Source of the DNA: Utricularia gibba
Taxonomy: Eukaryota; Streptophyta; Magnoliopsida; Lamiales; Lentibulariaceae
Reading direction: 5' to 3'
Assembly (NCBI GenBank): GCA_002189035.1
Contig: NEEC01000020.1
Location: 1,798,001 to 1,862,000, forward strand
DNA: 64,000 nucleotides
Position numbers and translations under genes: made by a program. Positions 1 through 10,927 of this stretch are shown here, in pieces. The notes below the pieces were generated by a model, which saw nothing but the letters and a program-made list of their open reading frames with translations, was not told the DNA's origin and searched no databases. Numbering within the stretch: the stretch's first letter is position 1; each line of letters starts with the position of its first letter.

Positions 1-1503
1 GAAAGAGAATGAACAAGTTGCCACACGAAAAGGGTAGAAGAAACCTGAATGAAAACTTTCAATGACGGCGATTTGGAAAATGGATCATAAAAATACAGCA
101 TAAACTCCATCATTCCAAGAACCCCAATAAAATCTTGGAAGCACCAGAATCAACCAGAAAAATCCATACAGCATGACTCGAATCCTCATTGTTTAAACTT
201 ACTTGCTCTATTTTCCGTGCTCCAAAATTGAAGGGGAGATGTAAACAGCGAAGCGCCACCCAAAGGGGCTTCACATTTCAAAAGGGATAAGTTGCAATAC
301 GAAAGCACTAGAAGAAACTTACAATGAAATCGAAAGACCTACCACCACACCCACAAATAACAGACAGCAACCATCCGGAAGAACATATTACATATTAATC
401 CACCTAAAGGCTGTAAAACTAGGTGTTCCAAATCTATAAAAAGTACATGGCCAGAAACAAAAGAAAAGGAAGGTTGGTTCTTGGAGTTGTTATATAAAAG
501 CCTCAAAAAGTAAGCAGTAAGTAGACAGCTTCTAGAAAAATGGCAAAAAAAATAACAAGAGGAAATAGCACATCAGCTTCATACACGTGCATACTAAACA
601 GGCCAGAAACCAAAGGTAATAAATTTTCATAGTTTCTAGAATAATACCCTCTTTCTCCAACAAATATGTGCCAAGGAAAACCATCATTCACAAGCAAATA
701 GAATTTTTGCACAAAAGTTCAACAACATTAATCTTGCAAACAAGAAATAAATGCAATAATACAGTGAAGCAAAAAAAAGAAAGACTAAAGCCATACCTTA
801 AGATCCAGAGCAACTCCTCTTCTACAATTTTCTTCCACTTTTTTCAAATCCCAAGAAAAAAAAACAAACTTTAACCTACTTAGAACCAGAAAAAAAGAAA
901 AACATATCCAATCTTCATGTCTTTCCAAATGGTATCTCTACTTCCAAGGAGTTATATTGTAATTGCAACTCCACAATTTAGGAAGCCCAGAACATAGATG
1001 GGATGGGAGGTGGCCAACGAAACTGTTTATCCCCAATCTTGATGCCTTTCCAGTTGTTCGGAAATCTCGAGCTCTTCCTTTACCAGCAAGAGAAGAATGG
1101 GCCATCCTCAATTCGATTTAGGGTTAATGCAGGAATAATCAAATATAAAAAACTTTAAATTTTTTTATTAATTATTATATATTATTAAATAATATTATTA
1201 TTAAACCGGATTCAATTGTGTGGGTCAAATATGCTGAATCGATAAACTATTTGGATCAAATAAATCAAAATCTAAACTTTATCGGGGAAATCTATCATTA
1301 TTGAATGGGTGACTTCTACAGTAACAAAGATTCATGAAATAAATTTGTCAATTTATAAAATATGTGTCAAATACTATTCATGAAACTGCATTGGTCCGTT
1401 ATGCCCATTATAAAAATATATGAATCCGTTATGCCCCAAACCCTTGATTTTTAGGTCAAATATGTAATTATCTCTTTTTTTATATTTATTTTTAGAAAAT
1501 AAC
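1..1503. other. Non-coding stretch with a diverged second copy at about 21.9-22.66 kb
   Basis: No convincing gene. Two parts have recognisable counterparts in the same orientation further right: about 20-130 resembles 21,920-22,030, and about 1,290-1,480 resembles 22,470-22,660. A short open frame on the minus strand starts at an ATG at 1,103-1,105 and reads about 50 codons of a basic peptide. It could be a first exon of a gene running leftward out of the window, but no splice pattern or family is recognisable. Confidence 0.3.
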
Positions 1504-2811
1504 TATTAAGTGTTATTTTCTAGTTAATTATCAGGTATTATTATGTGTTAATTATATATTAAGTTGCTCGATTAGGAATTATATTGATAAGTAATTGATT
1601 TTCCTTAGAAAAACTCTATTTTCCTATATTGTATATATTTTCTGTTTTTTTTCATGCTCTTTGATTGTGACATGTCAGGAGACTGTCGTGGAGTATCGTA
1701 GGAGTATTACAGGAGGTCAGACTCTGACTTTTCGTGCCTTTTACGTGACTTGGAACGACTGTGGGCGGAAGAGTGGCACTGATCAAGGCCCCTGACTTAT
1801 GACATGTTAGAGTCTGCAGCAATGATTGGGCGCTAACTTACACGCAAAGGAAAGCTACTGGCGCACACAAGATAGAATGAATTATAGGAAGGGGACCCAA
1901 AGGAGTTAATGCATATGGGGAGTGAGATAAAAACCGACTTGGAACACTTGTTTAAGAACTTTTGAACTTTTTCGCACTTAGCCTTTGTACTTAGAACTTT
2001 TGAGCTCCTCCTCCCCCAAAGTAGGAAGAACACTTAGCTTCCATTTTCGTTTTTGTTTTAATGGCCCTTTTGAGCTAAACCCCTTTAGCTTTTGGGAGAA
2101 GATGAAGTTTCCTTTCAAGTCTTAAGCAATACATTCGGTTCTTCGCTGAATTCAATTCGGATTTCGCATACTTCCACGCATCTTGTTGCAGTCTTCTGTA
2201 ACGACTCCTAGTTAAGGTCCATGGGCCATTCCTCGTGGATTTTGGTGAAAATCAAGGTGAAGAGCACCAATTCCAACCCTGCCGGTTCAAGGGAAGTAGC
2301 GGATTGTTTGTGGCCTAGGTACTGCGACAGTGGACAGGTTGTGACCTCGGACTTGCCACTGGCCATTGGCAACAGCTGGGCACATGCGCACAATTTGATT
2401 TTGAAGGCAATCGAAGGCAATCCTCTAGTTTTCCTGATCGTCCAAAGGGAATCACATGAGGCTATTCCGTGCCTCCTTGTCAATCAAAGTGTAAGGGAGA
2501 GTAGACTATTCCTTACTCCTATAACCAGCTATTCGGAAGAAATCAGTGAAAACCGAAGCAAGGATGGACAAAGGAAGAAAACGGAATCTCATTCTCAGGA
2601 ACTACATACCGTAGTCAAGGCACATCATTTAGGTTGTAACTTTTATTTCTACATCTTAACACCCCCTTTTGCAAAGCCGTGACATTTTGTAAAAGTTTCT
2701 TGCAAACACTTTTCACGAAAAACATCTCTCTGAGATCGATAATCGAACTACACTTTTTGTGTTCTACGTTTTATAAATATTTAAAATTTGTTGAGAAAAC
2801 GATACGCAGCA
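1504..2811 (+). mobile_element. Solo LTR, family E, with unusual TA...CA termini
   Basis: A 1,308-bp LTR starting TATTAAGTG and ending ACGCAGCA, flanked by perfect 5-bp target-site duplications ATAAC (1499-1503 and 2812-2816). It has no internal region, so it is a solo LTR. It is homologous to 48,406-49,755 (opposite orientation) and to the fragment ending at 34,282. Open frames at 2,221-2,682 (+) and 2,208-2,483 (-) lie inside the LTR and resemble no protein known to me; I treat them as chance frames. The 5' end is TA rather than the canonical TG in all three copies. Confidence 0.85.
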
Positions 2812-2996
2812 ATAACCATCAATGGGAGGAGGAAGGATGCTCCTAATTCCACCATCACCTTTACAATGTCTCGTTGTTTGTTATAAGAAATAATCTTCAG
2901 TAGGCTTTTGAGCTAAAGTATCCCCCCCCCCTCCCAATAGTTGATAGGCAGCTTTTATCCCCATCTCGGAATGGAGCATGTTTTTCAGGATATTCC

Positions 2997-4370
2997 TGAG
3001 GACACACATTTTCTCTGAATTTTATAATACAAAATAATTATATTTTATTGTGGTTTAGGTTAGATAAATGTGGTTTTTCATGTTTATGTGTGGTTAAGTT
3101 AATTTTGTGTGTTTATGTTAAAAAGTGGACTAAATCCTTTGATTTAGTCCACCACCTTTCTTACTAATGTTTAACTAAGTTCAGCAGGTAGATCAACCGA
3201 AAAATCAGACTTACAAACGTGTGGAAGAAATGAAAAAAGGCGCAACATCCGAAGAGAGACAAAGAGCATTGTTCTACAGCCGCCTACAGTCTGCAAGTTC
3301 AGGCGGGGAACAGTGCTGAGGTCAAGAACAATGCAATGGAGTGAAGGAGGGAAGATATTTTTTGAAAGAGAGAAGGGAAGCATAGAATGCACACAAGGGG
3401 GCTTCTCCCCAACACGAAAAATACCAACCAGAAGAGGAGAAGGAGGCCTTCATCATCAAGAGCAGCACTAGAGCACAATCCAACACTACTGTTTCAGGCC
3501 ATGAACAGTAGCAACCGGGCGACAGAACAATCTTTATTTCCTTCCGTTTTCTGAACGTTTCGAGTTTCTGTATTTGACTTGCTTACAATGTTCCTGTTAT
3601 TTTCGCCACATTTTCTTAATGAAATCGTGTTTTATTTTCCAAATATGAGTAGTTAGAACCTTAGGAATGTCTTAAGTTGAAGCATGGTGGTGTGGGTCTA
3701 AGATTCTTAATAAAATTCATCATTGTTTATTGGTTCTTGTTTCTATCATTCCATGGGTAGACCTAAGGAGAGAACAAGTAACTTTGCAACTAAGAAGTTT
3801 GGTTTAGAGATAGATCAACAAATCAAGGCGAGCGCAGTAGGTGTTAGTATAGGGTAGAACTAATAGAACCGGGTAGACAAAGTTGTATACGCTTTGCATG
3901 CGGGTAGACCTAATTGTTAGGTTGGTGATGAAGTTGGGAACTAGCTTAGCTGAAAATATGACAAATGACGTGGGTAGACTTAGGCTATTTGAAGTTGTGA
4001 GTCTAGGAACGTGGTAATTTATGTTAATACATTTTAGCACCACACCACCTGCAGATCTTTAAGACATCTTCGTATTATTTTGAGTTAGAACAAGTCCATG
4101 TTACCTTTAGCATTAAGATCTGATATTGTTTACTGATCTTGTTTATTGAACTTGTTTACTACTGTTGGTTTAAGCTTAGACTAAGACTTATTGTTATTCT
4201 GAATTGTGCATTTATTAATACACTGAGCAAGCACAAACTCTTTGTGATCGATCCCATCATCCACTATATAAGTTTTCTAAATTTGTATTTTGTGTAGATT
4301 AGGGCTTATAAATTTATTTGATACGGATTTCTATTTTTATTGCAATGATATTCAGAATTCTCGTTTATCA
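2997..4370 (+). mobile_element. Solo LTR, family B
   Basis: A 1,374-bp LTR beginning TGAGGACACAC and ending CTCGTTTATCA, with perfect 5-bp target-site duplications ATTCC at 2992-2996 and 4371-4375. It is a solo LTR, probably Gypsy type because its 3' end closely resembles family A, which is joined to a Gypsy gag at 31 kb. A strong hairpin lies at 3125-3152. Related fragments occur at about 14,540-15,250 (+) and 21,541-21,685 (-). Confidence 0.88.
3125..3152 (+). repeat. U3 hairpin of LTR-B
   Basis: Perfect 12-bp inverted repeat GTGGACTAAATC / GATTTAGTCCAC around a 4-nt loop, beginning at LTR nucleotide 129. The same core occurs at LTR nucleotide 128 in family A. Confidence 0.85.
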
Positions 4371-5420
4371 ATTCCTCAATCCAAGATTGCTTATCTCATA
4401 GAAAAAAAAATTGCATGCTCAATAGTACCCTTCTTTCCAAAACCGATGTTTAGCCAATACTACTAGTAGCAGCAGCATATGCGCTGGGTGGCTGTGAAAC
4501 AGTTACGGATTGTTTTTTTAAAGTCAAGTCCCGCACATTATGCTGAGTCCTATCCTACTCTACATATTGGCGGCTTTCCTTTCCATTGTAGCCTGGTTAT
4601 GATTATATCTTTAATTATTTCCAGAAATACTGATGTTACATTTTAAGAAATGAGATAAATGTTTCAGAAACGAGTAAACTTATTTTTCATTTTTCCGGAA
4701 ATGGAAATGAGAAAATTCAGGTTACTTTCAGAAATGATTTAAAATGCAGTTTATAATATTTATTTTAATATTATTTTAACATTATGATTTTCTAAAATGC
4801 ATACAAATGTAACGAAAACTTAATAAAGTAAATTTAATAAATCAATTTTCGAAAATGCCATATCAGTATTTCTAGAAATAAGTAAAGATGCTATTAAACA
4901 TTATTTTTAATTGCCAGTCACATATAGTCTCGTATATAAGATCTAGATATCAAATAGTATCTATATCTTTTTTTTCAATTGCAATCGCATCTATAGATCT
5001 AACAAAAAGAATGGTTGTATAAATGACGTCAACTCGTGGGAAATTTTTTTTTTTTTTTACTGGGGATAAAAAAAACATATATGTATATGCTGTGAAAGAG
5101 GTGAAATAAAGAGGAATGAAGAAAGAAGAAAGGCCCCTGTATTTAAAGAGGAAATTTCCAGGGGAAGGATAATCCCCTGCCAACGCTACGCAACACATGG
5201 GTGAAAGAGGTGGGCATTTGGTATTGTAGATCATATCATCATCCCATACCCATACTTGTAAAAAAGAAAAAAAAAGAAAACATGGGAATTCGTAAACTGA
5301 AGGCATCAACTGTTGATTGGTGGAGCATGCAGCTGCGCCTACCCATAATACATTTCCTATCTTTTGAACCCCCATTTCTACCGTTTGGGAATCGGCAACG
5401 TGATACTTGAATTTATGTTC
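4371..5420. other. AT-rich intergenic region, 3' flank of the LecRK gene
   Basis: No gene is recognised. The segment nearest the LecRK stop (about 5,040-5,420) would contain its 3' UTR and poly(A) site. A T15-16 run near 5,044-5,060 reads as poly(A) on the gene strand, but no canonical AATAAA on the minus strand is obvious. A 141-codon minus frame at 4,950-5,375 has low-complexity, non-protein-like composition. Confidence 0.4.
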
Positions 5421-7397
5421 TCATCGACCTCCAGCAACAAGCGAACTTGAAATGGAGAAGGCCCCCGAGATGGTAATTGATGACGGCGACAGGAACAATG
5501 GAGGAACTTGGTTAAATCCATGGGAATACGAGGTGTCCCGAGGAATGGAAAACTCCTGTACTTGCAACGTTGATGGGTCCTCGAAATACGCCACAATGTC
5601 TCTCATGCTTGGCCGAACCTCAGGCCGAAGATCAGAACACATCAATCCAAGTTTCAGCGTCAACTCCGCTTCATCCTTGGGGAACTCACCGTTCAACTTC
5701 GGATCCATGGCACCTAGCATTTCATTTTTAATCCACATAGAATAAACCCAGTCTGCTAGCGAAGTTTGTAATCCTATGGGTCGCCTACCAGTTGCAACTT
5801 CGAGTAACAAGGCACCAAAACCATACACATCACTGCTCTTGGTGGCCCTGCCTGTCTGTATTTGCTCTGGTGCAACATAGCCAATAGTTCCGACAAGTCT
5901 CGTGGTTGATGCGTCGGAGCCATGATCCTGTAGTTTTGCGAGGCCAAAGTCACCCAATCTTGCATTCCATTTCTCATCTAACAGCACGTTGCTAGGTTTT
6001 ATGTCCCTATGGATCACAACTTGCTCCCATTCTTCATGAAGGTAAACAAGTCCACTTGCCACGCCTTTTATGATATGAAATCGTTGTTCCCAGTTGAGGT
6101 TGGAGTTTGTTCCGCTATGAAGATGTTTTTCCAAACTCCCGTTGAGCATACACTCATACACCAAAAGGAATTCTCCCTGTCGTCTGCAATAGCCTAGCAA
6201 AGGTACTAGATTTCGGTGACGAAGACGCCCAATGCTACATATTTCAGATACAAATTCTTTCATCCCTTGTTTTGAATCGTGAGAAATCTTCTTCACAGCG
6301 ACTTGAGTGTTGGAGTCACATAATAAGCCTTTATAAACTTTCCCAAATCCTCCTGTTCCCAATAATTGGTCGTCTTTAAAGCCTTTGGTGGCGGCATACA
6401 AATCTTTGTATTTGAATCTATGAGATACGTAGTCTCGTTCCCAATTTTCCATCACCTCCGAGTACTTCCGCTTCCTTGTGAAATAGAAGGTTATAACAAG
6501 GACAAGCGTAGCCAATAAAACGACGAGAATAACGGGCAACCCAAATACCAAAACTCTGGACGGTCTCTGACGCCCAACCTTGGGAAGTTTAGAGAGATTC
6601 AACTGGGGCGCCTGGGCATTGATGGCAAAACTCCACCCCATCACGTAGTGTGAAGTTACAAAGGCAGCCGTTGAGAAACCCACATACATATTCTGATTTA
6701 AGATGGGGGAAAGCTCGTACCTCGTTGAAATGAGAGGTCTTCTAGGTTTGGTAGTGTTCATGGGAGCCAGAGCGACCTCAATTGTTCCAGAGGCCCCATT
6801 ATAGTCAACCCAAAGTTGCATTGGTGTGCTAGTGTTGAGTCCAAGGGAAACAAAATCTCCATTTCGATCATCATAGTATCCAGCGGGAGAGCTCTTGATG
6901 GAGAACATACTATTGATGTCGATGCCAACATGATTAGCATTTGAGTCATTGAACTCGGGGTTCAAAAAGGTGTCAACTTCAACAGCGAAGATGTGATTAG
7001 AAGAGTTGCCGTTGTTGGTCGCGTTGAGAAGGCCGATATAGCCTCTGGGTGAAGAACCAGGTAGGCCCCTGGTTGGCGCGAGGACGAAAGCAATCCCCTG
7101 TCCACAGACTGCTCTAGTTTCTGGAACAATTTGGAAGACAAAATGGGTGGAGAAGGAATAAACGGAAGAGTTATCCGTATCCTTGAATTGAAAAGGGGTT
7201 GGGTAGAAGGCGTGGCCGGTTGTCAGCGCGCTGTCGTTGGATAGCCTGAGCAGGCCGTGTGATTGGATTTGCGCTACACCGTCGAGGGCGAGATCTGAAG
7301 GTTTAAAACCATTGAAGGAGAAGGAAGATGCGGCCAATGAGGGGAAGATCCGCAAAATGAAAGGAAGAAGACACAGGAAAAGAGGAGGCATAGGCAT
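5421..7397 (-). CDS. L-type lectin-domain receptor-like kinase, clade IV-like, intronless
   Basis: A 658-residue protein of usual length for L-type LecRKs, which are plasma-membrane receptors in plant immunity and development. In order: hydrophobic signal peptide (about 1-23); legume-lectin domain (about 24-260); transmembrane helix (about 281-306) followed by basic RKRK; kinase domain (about 342-605). The lectin Mn/Ca site has the canonical spacing E140, D142, F144, N146, D151, H156. Kinase landmarks are intact: glycine loop GTGGFGKV (347-354), ATP-binding K369, HRD 463-465 (an RD kinase), DFG 483-485 and APE 509-511. The protein should therefore bind metal and be catalytically active. The C-terminal SSSLVAGGR tail and the HRFKYKDLYAATKGF juxtamembrane segment are typical of Arabidopsis LecRK-IV members. 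The first ATG is chosen because the signal peptide follows at once; a second ATG lies two codons on. No introns or disruptions are seen. It is the only intact gene in the window. Confidence 0.96.
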   Translation of the reverse strand: MPMPPLFLCLLPFILRIFPSLAASSFSFNGFKPSDLALDGVAQIQSHGLLRLSNDSALTTGHAFYPTPFQFKDTDNSSVYSFSTHFVFQIVPETRAVCGQGIAFVLAPTRGLPGSSPRGYIGLLNATNNGNSSNHIFAVEVDTFLNPEFNDSNANHVGIDINSMFSIKSSPAGYYDDRNGDFVSLGLNTSTPMQLWVDYNGASGTIEVALAPMNTTKPRRPLISTRYELSPILNQNMYVGFSTAAFVTSHYVMGWSFAINAQAPQLNLSKLPKVGRQRPSRVLVFGLPVILVVLLATLVLVITFYFTRKRKYSEVMENWERDYVSHRFKYKDLYAATKGFKDDQLLGTGGFGKVYKGLLCDSNTQVAVKKISHDSKQGMKEFVSEICSIGRLRHRNLVPLLGYCRRQGEFLLVYECMLNGSLEKHLHSGTNSNLNWEQRFHIIKGVASGLVYLHEEWEQVVIHRDIKPSNVLLDEKWNARLGDFGLAKLQDHGSDASTTRLVGTIGYVAPEQIQTGRATKSSDVYGFGALLLEVATGRRPIGLQTSLADWVYSMWIKNEMLGAMDPKLNGEFPKDEAELTLKLGLMCSDLRPEVRPSMRDIVAYFEDPSTLQVQEFSIPRDTSYSHGFNQVPPLFLSPSSITISGAFSISSSLVAGGR

Positions 7398-7700
7398 GGG
7401 GTGGGATAAAGCTTAATTATGAAGTCTGAAGGAGTCACAAGAAGGAAGCAAATGGCAGCGGCAAATCAGTAGGCCGTGTTAATTGCTGAAGATGCGTAGG
7501 CTGACTGGCTGGCTTTGGGGCGAGACACCAGTCGCCGGTCGCCGGTCGGTCAACCAAAGATAATAATTGGGTGGTCGTTGGGAGTTGAGAAGGCATTCAG
7601 ATGAAGACAATCTGTATTAAAAATAATAATTGCCTTGGAGAGCAACCTGTTGCCAATCATGATTATCTTCTTCCCCGTCGCATTCCTTGACTTGCTTCAC
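7398..7700 (-). promoter_or_regulatory. LecRK 5' flank with a W-box-like site
   Basis: Upstream region of the LecRK gene. On the gene strand it contains TTGACC at 7548-7553, a WRKY-binding W-box core about 150 bp before the ATG, next to a short direct repeat of the heptamer CGCCGGT at about 7,533-7,547. W-boxes are common in defence receptor promoters, but a single 6-mer is weak evidence. No clear TATA box is seen, so the transcription start cannot be placed. Confidence 0.35.
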
Positions 7701-7880
7701 TCAAGGTTCCGAAAACTGATTTTTGAAATCATTTTAATAATTACTATATGTTTGTGCAATAAGAGAAGAAGAAGACAGGGGCTCGTAGTTAAAAGTGCAC
7801 ATAAACCCAAAAAGTAATAAAATAAAATCATATCCATAGTAAATTGTTATTAAAATTTTATTTTCAAAACAAAGACATAA

Positions 7881-8992
7881 AAAGACAAGAAATTTATAAA
7901 CCTAGCTATTCTACTATACAAATAACAGGAATTAATTTAGTATGGCAAGCAAGTGTTGAATCCACAGGGAATAGTTTCAATTTCCCGAAGTTTATCGCAT
8001 TTACTTGAAAACAGGGGGGTTTCTGAGTTTTAGTTCTAACGCGAGTAAAATTTAAAATAATAGTGACTTGAATAAACGAGTTGCAGGGGTAAAAAGGAAT
8101 TAAAATTAACGTGAAGGTGCAGATAACATAAAATAAAAGTAATTTGGCTGGGTTTTAAACCAGGGTCTGGCTCTTGTATCACTCAAGAGAGCCCATAGGC
8201 TTAAACCCAACTTTGGAACGCTTAAAATGAGAGTAAGAGTGTGCGAAAACAAAGTATGCATGTGCAGGAACAGTAAATAGCATACTAAGCTTAAAAGCAA
8301 ACGTGAAAAGCTTAAACAGAAACATGTTTATAAGCTAAAGCAAGGTCTACAAAGAGTTTCCCGTTCACAGCAAGGTACCGAAATGCAGCAGAAAGCATAA
8401 AAATGAAAACAGTAACAATGTCAAGTTCACACAAAAATGGAAGTGCAGAAATGTGCAAATAAAAGTCGTAGGATGCTTATGTGGACTGAAGATCTGCTGG
8501 AAATTGGAGTTTTGGCCGAAAAGGTGGTGTAGACACATAGATCTGGAGGTCGCCGGAGACGTTCGCCGGAGAAACGAAGTTCTCCTTACTCTCGCTCCGC
8601 TACTGTGCATCCCTTTGTGTACTCTTCGTGCACAGTGTACTCTCTTCCTCTCTCTCCCTTCCTTTTCCCTTTTACTCAAGCTTCTAGAAGGGAGATCTCT
8701 GATCCATATCTTATCTCTTCAGAAGGGCGGCTACTTTCGCCCGAAAGTGGCTTTTGCACACCTTTTCTGTCCCTTTTGACTTGTCAACGCGGAAAGTGCG
8801 CTGCTACAGTACTAGCTCTTACTCTGGTAAGACTTAAAACATAAACTAGATGAAATATTAGAGTTTTCACAATAAACATATTTCAACAGTCTAAATATAC
8901 AAAAGAAAGCATTTTAGCACCCTTAGCAATATTTATCCCTACAAAACACACTTAAAAACATATATAAAAATACAATAAAAATAGTGTTATCA
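7881..8992 (-). mobile_element. LTR, family C, probable 3' LTR of a decayed minus-strand element
   Basis: About 1.1 kb homologous to 42,566-43,669 in the same orientation. On the minus strand it begins TGATAACACTAT at 8992. Immediately upstream on that strand is a CTTGAGGACAAGTC-like stretch of the kind seen just before the 3' LTR of plant Gypsy elements, so it reads as a 3' LTR. The other boundary, near 7,881, is uncertain. Minus- and plus-strand frames in 8,365-8,844 overlap each other and show no known domain. Confidence 0.65.
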
Positions 8993-9426
8993 CACTATCC
9001 TACAACGACTCTAGACTTGTCCTCAAGTCTAAAACAGAAAATCTAAGGTTGAGTATGCTGAGACAAAGAAAAGGTTTCGATTCATGCTATCCATGTAATG
9101 AGTGAAAAGATGATATAGAAGTTACTCACATGCTTCATGTGTTCAAAAATCACATTTGCACTAGCCCTAACTTGATCCTAGCAAGCAGTAACATTCGATT
9201 AGTGACATGTATGGCTTCACCCAGTAAGACACTCAAGACTTATGAGGGTGTTATGGCTGAAAGATAAAAATGATGCACATGAAGGTACTAAATGAAAATA
9301 AAAAGGGTTGAGAACTTGTTCACTATGGTGAAGCCTTGCTTGCGCAAATTCTGTGCGTGTGACTGTTTTAATATGTTTTTTGACATTTAAATTGAGGTTT
9401 GATTCTGTTTTTCGCAATGTTTTCTT

Positions 9427-9453
9427 GCCGGCACCTTATGAGAAATCAAAGTG

Positions 9454-9520
<67 letters not shown>
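9427..9520 (+). pseudogene. 18S rDNA fragment
   Basis: About 94 bp match the highly conserved central part of plant 18S rRNA, running from GCCGGCACCTTATGAG through GGGTTCCGGGGGGAGTATGG and GGAATTGACGGAAGGGCACC to GGGCACCACCA. I see one difference from the remembered plant sequence (AAAGTGTTTGGG where plants have T or C at the second variable base). Similarity stops abruptly at both ends, so this is an isolated fragment rather than an rRNA gene. It lies inside retroelement-derived sequence, on the sense strand. Confidence 0.88.
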
Positions 9521-10013
9521 CGAGAGAATTAAAGGTTGGCCTCAAGCACCTAAGGAGAAGGGCTCAATCGGACATCGTTGGTAAGACACATTCTGTCTAA
9601 TCTGTCTGCAAGGTGTGAGGTGTAGGGGTTAGATTTGGGTGTGGGGAAAACATGGGTTATCACAAGAGGTGAAATGGCTCTGGTGGCGTGGTTGATTCCA
9701 TAGTCCCACTAAACGAGAGACGGTGCTATAACGTTCACTGAGTAGCATTATTTTAGAATAACACCCCCAGAACTTGCGCAAGCAGGTCAGTTTTCAAGAT
9801 TTACACACATGCAAGGACGAGTTTTAAGCAAGGTGAATCCTGGATCCAAGGCCAATTTTCTTATTGTTTTTAAAACCAAATCTTTCTTTTCTTTTCGTTC
9901 TTTTTTTCAGTCTTTGTTTGAAAAGAAAATTCCAATAACAATTCCCTGTGAATACAATCTTATTTTACTATTTTGATGGTTTTCGTGCACTTGCTGAATC
10001 CCCATCAAGTTTT

Positions 10014-10031
10014 TGGCGCCGTTGCCTGGGA
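10014..10031 (+). other. Gypsy-type primer-binding site next to an LTR end at 10007
   Basis: TGGCGCCGTTGCCTGGGA matches, with one difference, the primer-binding sequence commonly found just after the 5' LTR of plant Gypsy elements and generally assigned to tRNA-Asp. It is preceded by an LTR-like 3' end (CCCTGTG... to CATCA at 10003-10007). The start of that LTR was not found. Confidence 0.75.
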
Positions 10032-10213
10032 ATTTTATTCCTTTGGATTTTTTTTTCTGATTTCATTTTAGGTTATTTCTTATTTTTCTGTTATTTTCAT
10101 AGTTTTTCTCTATTTGCACACTTGCGCAAGCAACTGGTCTTCTCCATATAAAAAAAGAGGTAAAAAAAAAATCTTTTGTTTTCAATTTTCGTTCATCATT
10201 TGCTTGTATAGAT

Positions 10214-10927
10214 ATGAGGAGACTTGATCGAGATGTAACATTTAATCTTGAATTCGAGAATATTGATGGGCGAATTAGATCAAGAATTCGGTCTGCACAA
10301 CAATATTATCCTTGGGTGGCGGATTCTAGGATGCGGTCTCGGAAGATGGACGACTTGTTTTATCCTGAAGATTATCCTGAAGAATCACGTGTTGAGAGAT
10401 GCATTCTTGAGCACAAATCACATGACCATCAGGTAAATCATTTGATATCATATTTAGATTTGACACCTTCACGCAGGTATGACAGGGATCAAGTGATGCT
10501 TGTGCAAGCATGGTCGAAAAAACAAAGCACACTTCCAGCAACAAATCATTACTACACCAGAGAAAGGACTGTGAATGAATCTCATGGTTATTGTAATGAT
10601 ATAAGGTACGAAAAAGATTAGAGGATCAGAAATCAGCAATACACCAGATATCAATCTTATTCATCATAAGATTCAGAGGACAACAATTCTGGAAGTGAAT
10701 CTGAAGATGAAGAGTTAGAGGAGAAATTCGTGAGGCCTAACAGTAGACTTGCGCAAAGAGAAAGTCATGGGAATCAGGTTGACAACAACCAAAACCCAAA
10801 TCAGGGTTGGAGACAACCTCAATGCCCATCTTTTAGAGGTATGATGAGCCAATTCGTCGAAAGAGAAGAGCAGATGAATAATGAATTATTTGATCAAATC
10901 AAGAAGATGAAATATGGGGGTCATTGA
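10214..10927 (+). pseudogene. Gag-like frame 1 of the non-autonomous element, with stops
   Basis: One reading frame from ATG at 10,214 to TGA at 10,925-10,927, interrupted by TAG at 10,619-10,621 and TAA near 10,665. The first 135 residues are rich in Arg, Asp and Tyr with no recognised domain; the later part is rich in Gln and Asn. Position just after a primer-binding site suggests gag, but the sequence alone does not prove it. Two stops make a full-length product unlikely. Confidence 0.4.

Noticed and set aside
2221-2682. 153-codon open frame (+) and 91-codon frame (-)
   Set aside because: Both lie wholly within solo LTR-E, overlap each other, match no domain, and are not preserved in the second LTR copy.
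4950-5375. 141-codon frame on the minus strand downstream of the LecRK
   Set aside because: Low-complexity composition (poly-Lys from the T-run, Phe/Leu-rich), no domain, and it lies in the likely 3' UTR region.
9427-9520. A functional rRNA gene
   Set aside because: Only ~94 bp of 18S are present and similarity ends sharply on both sides; the rest of the gene is absent.
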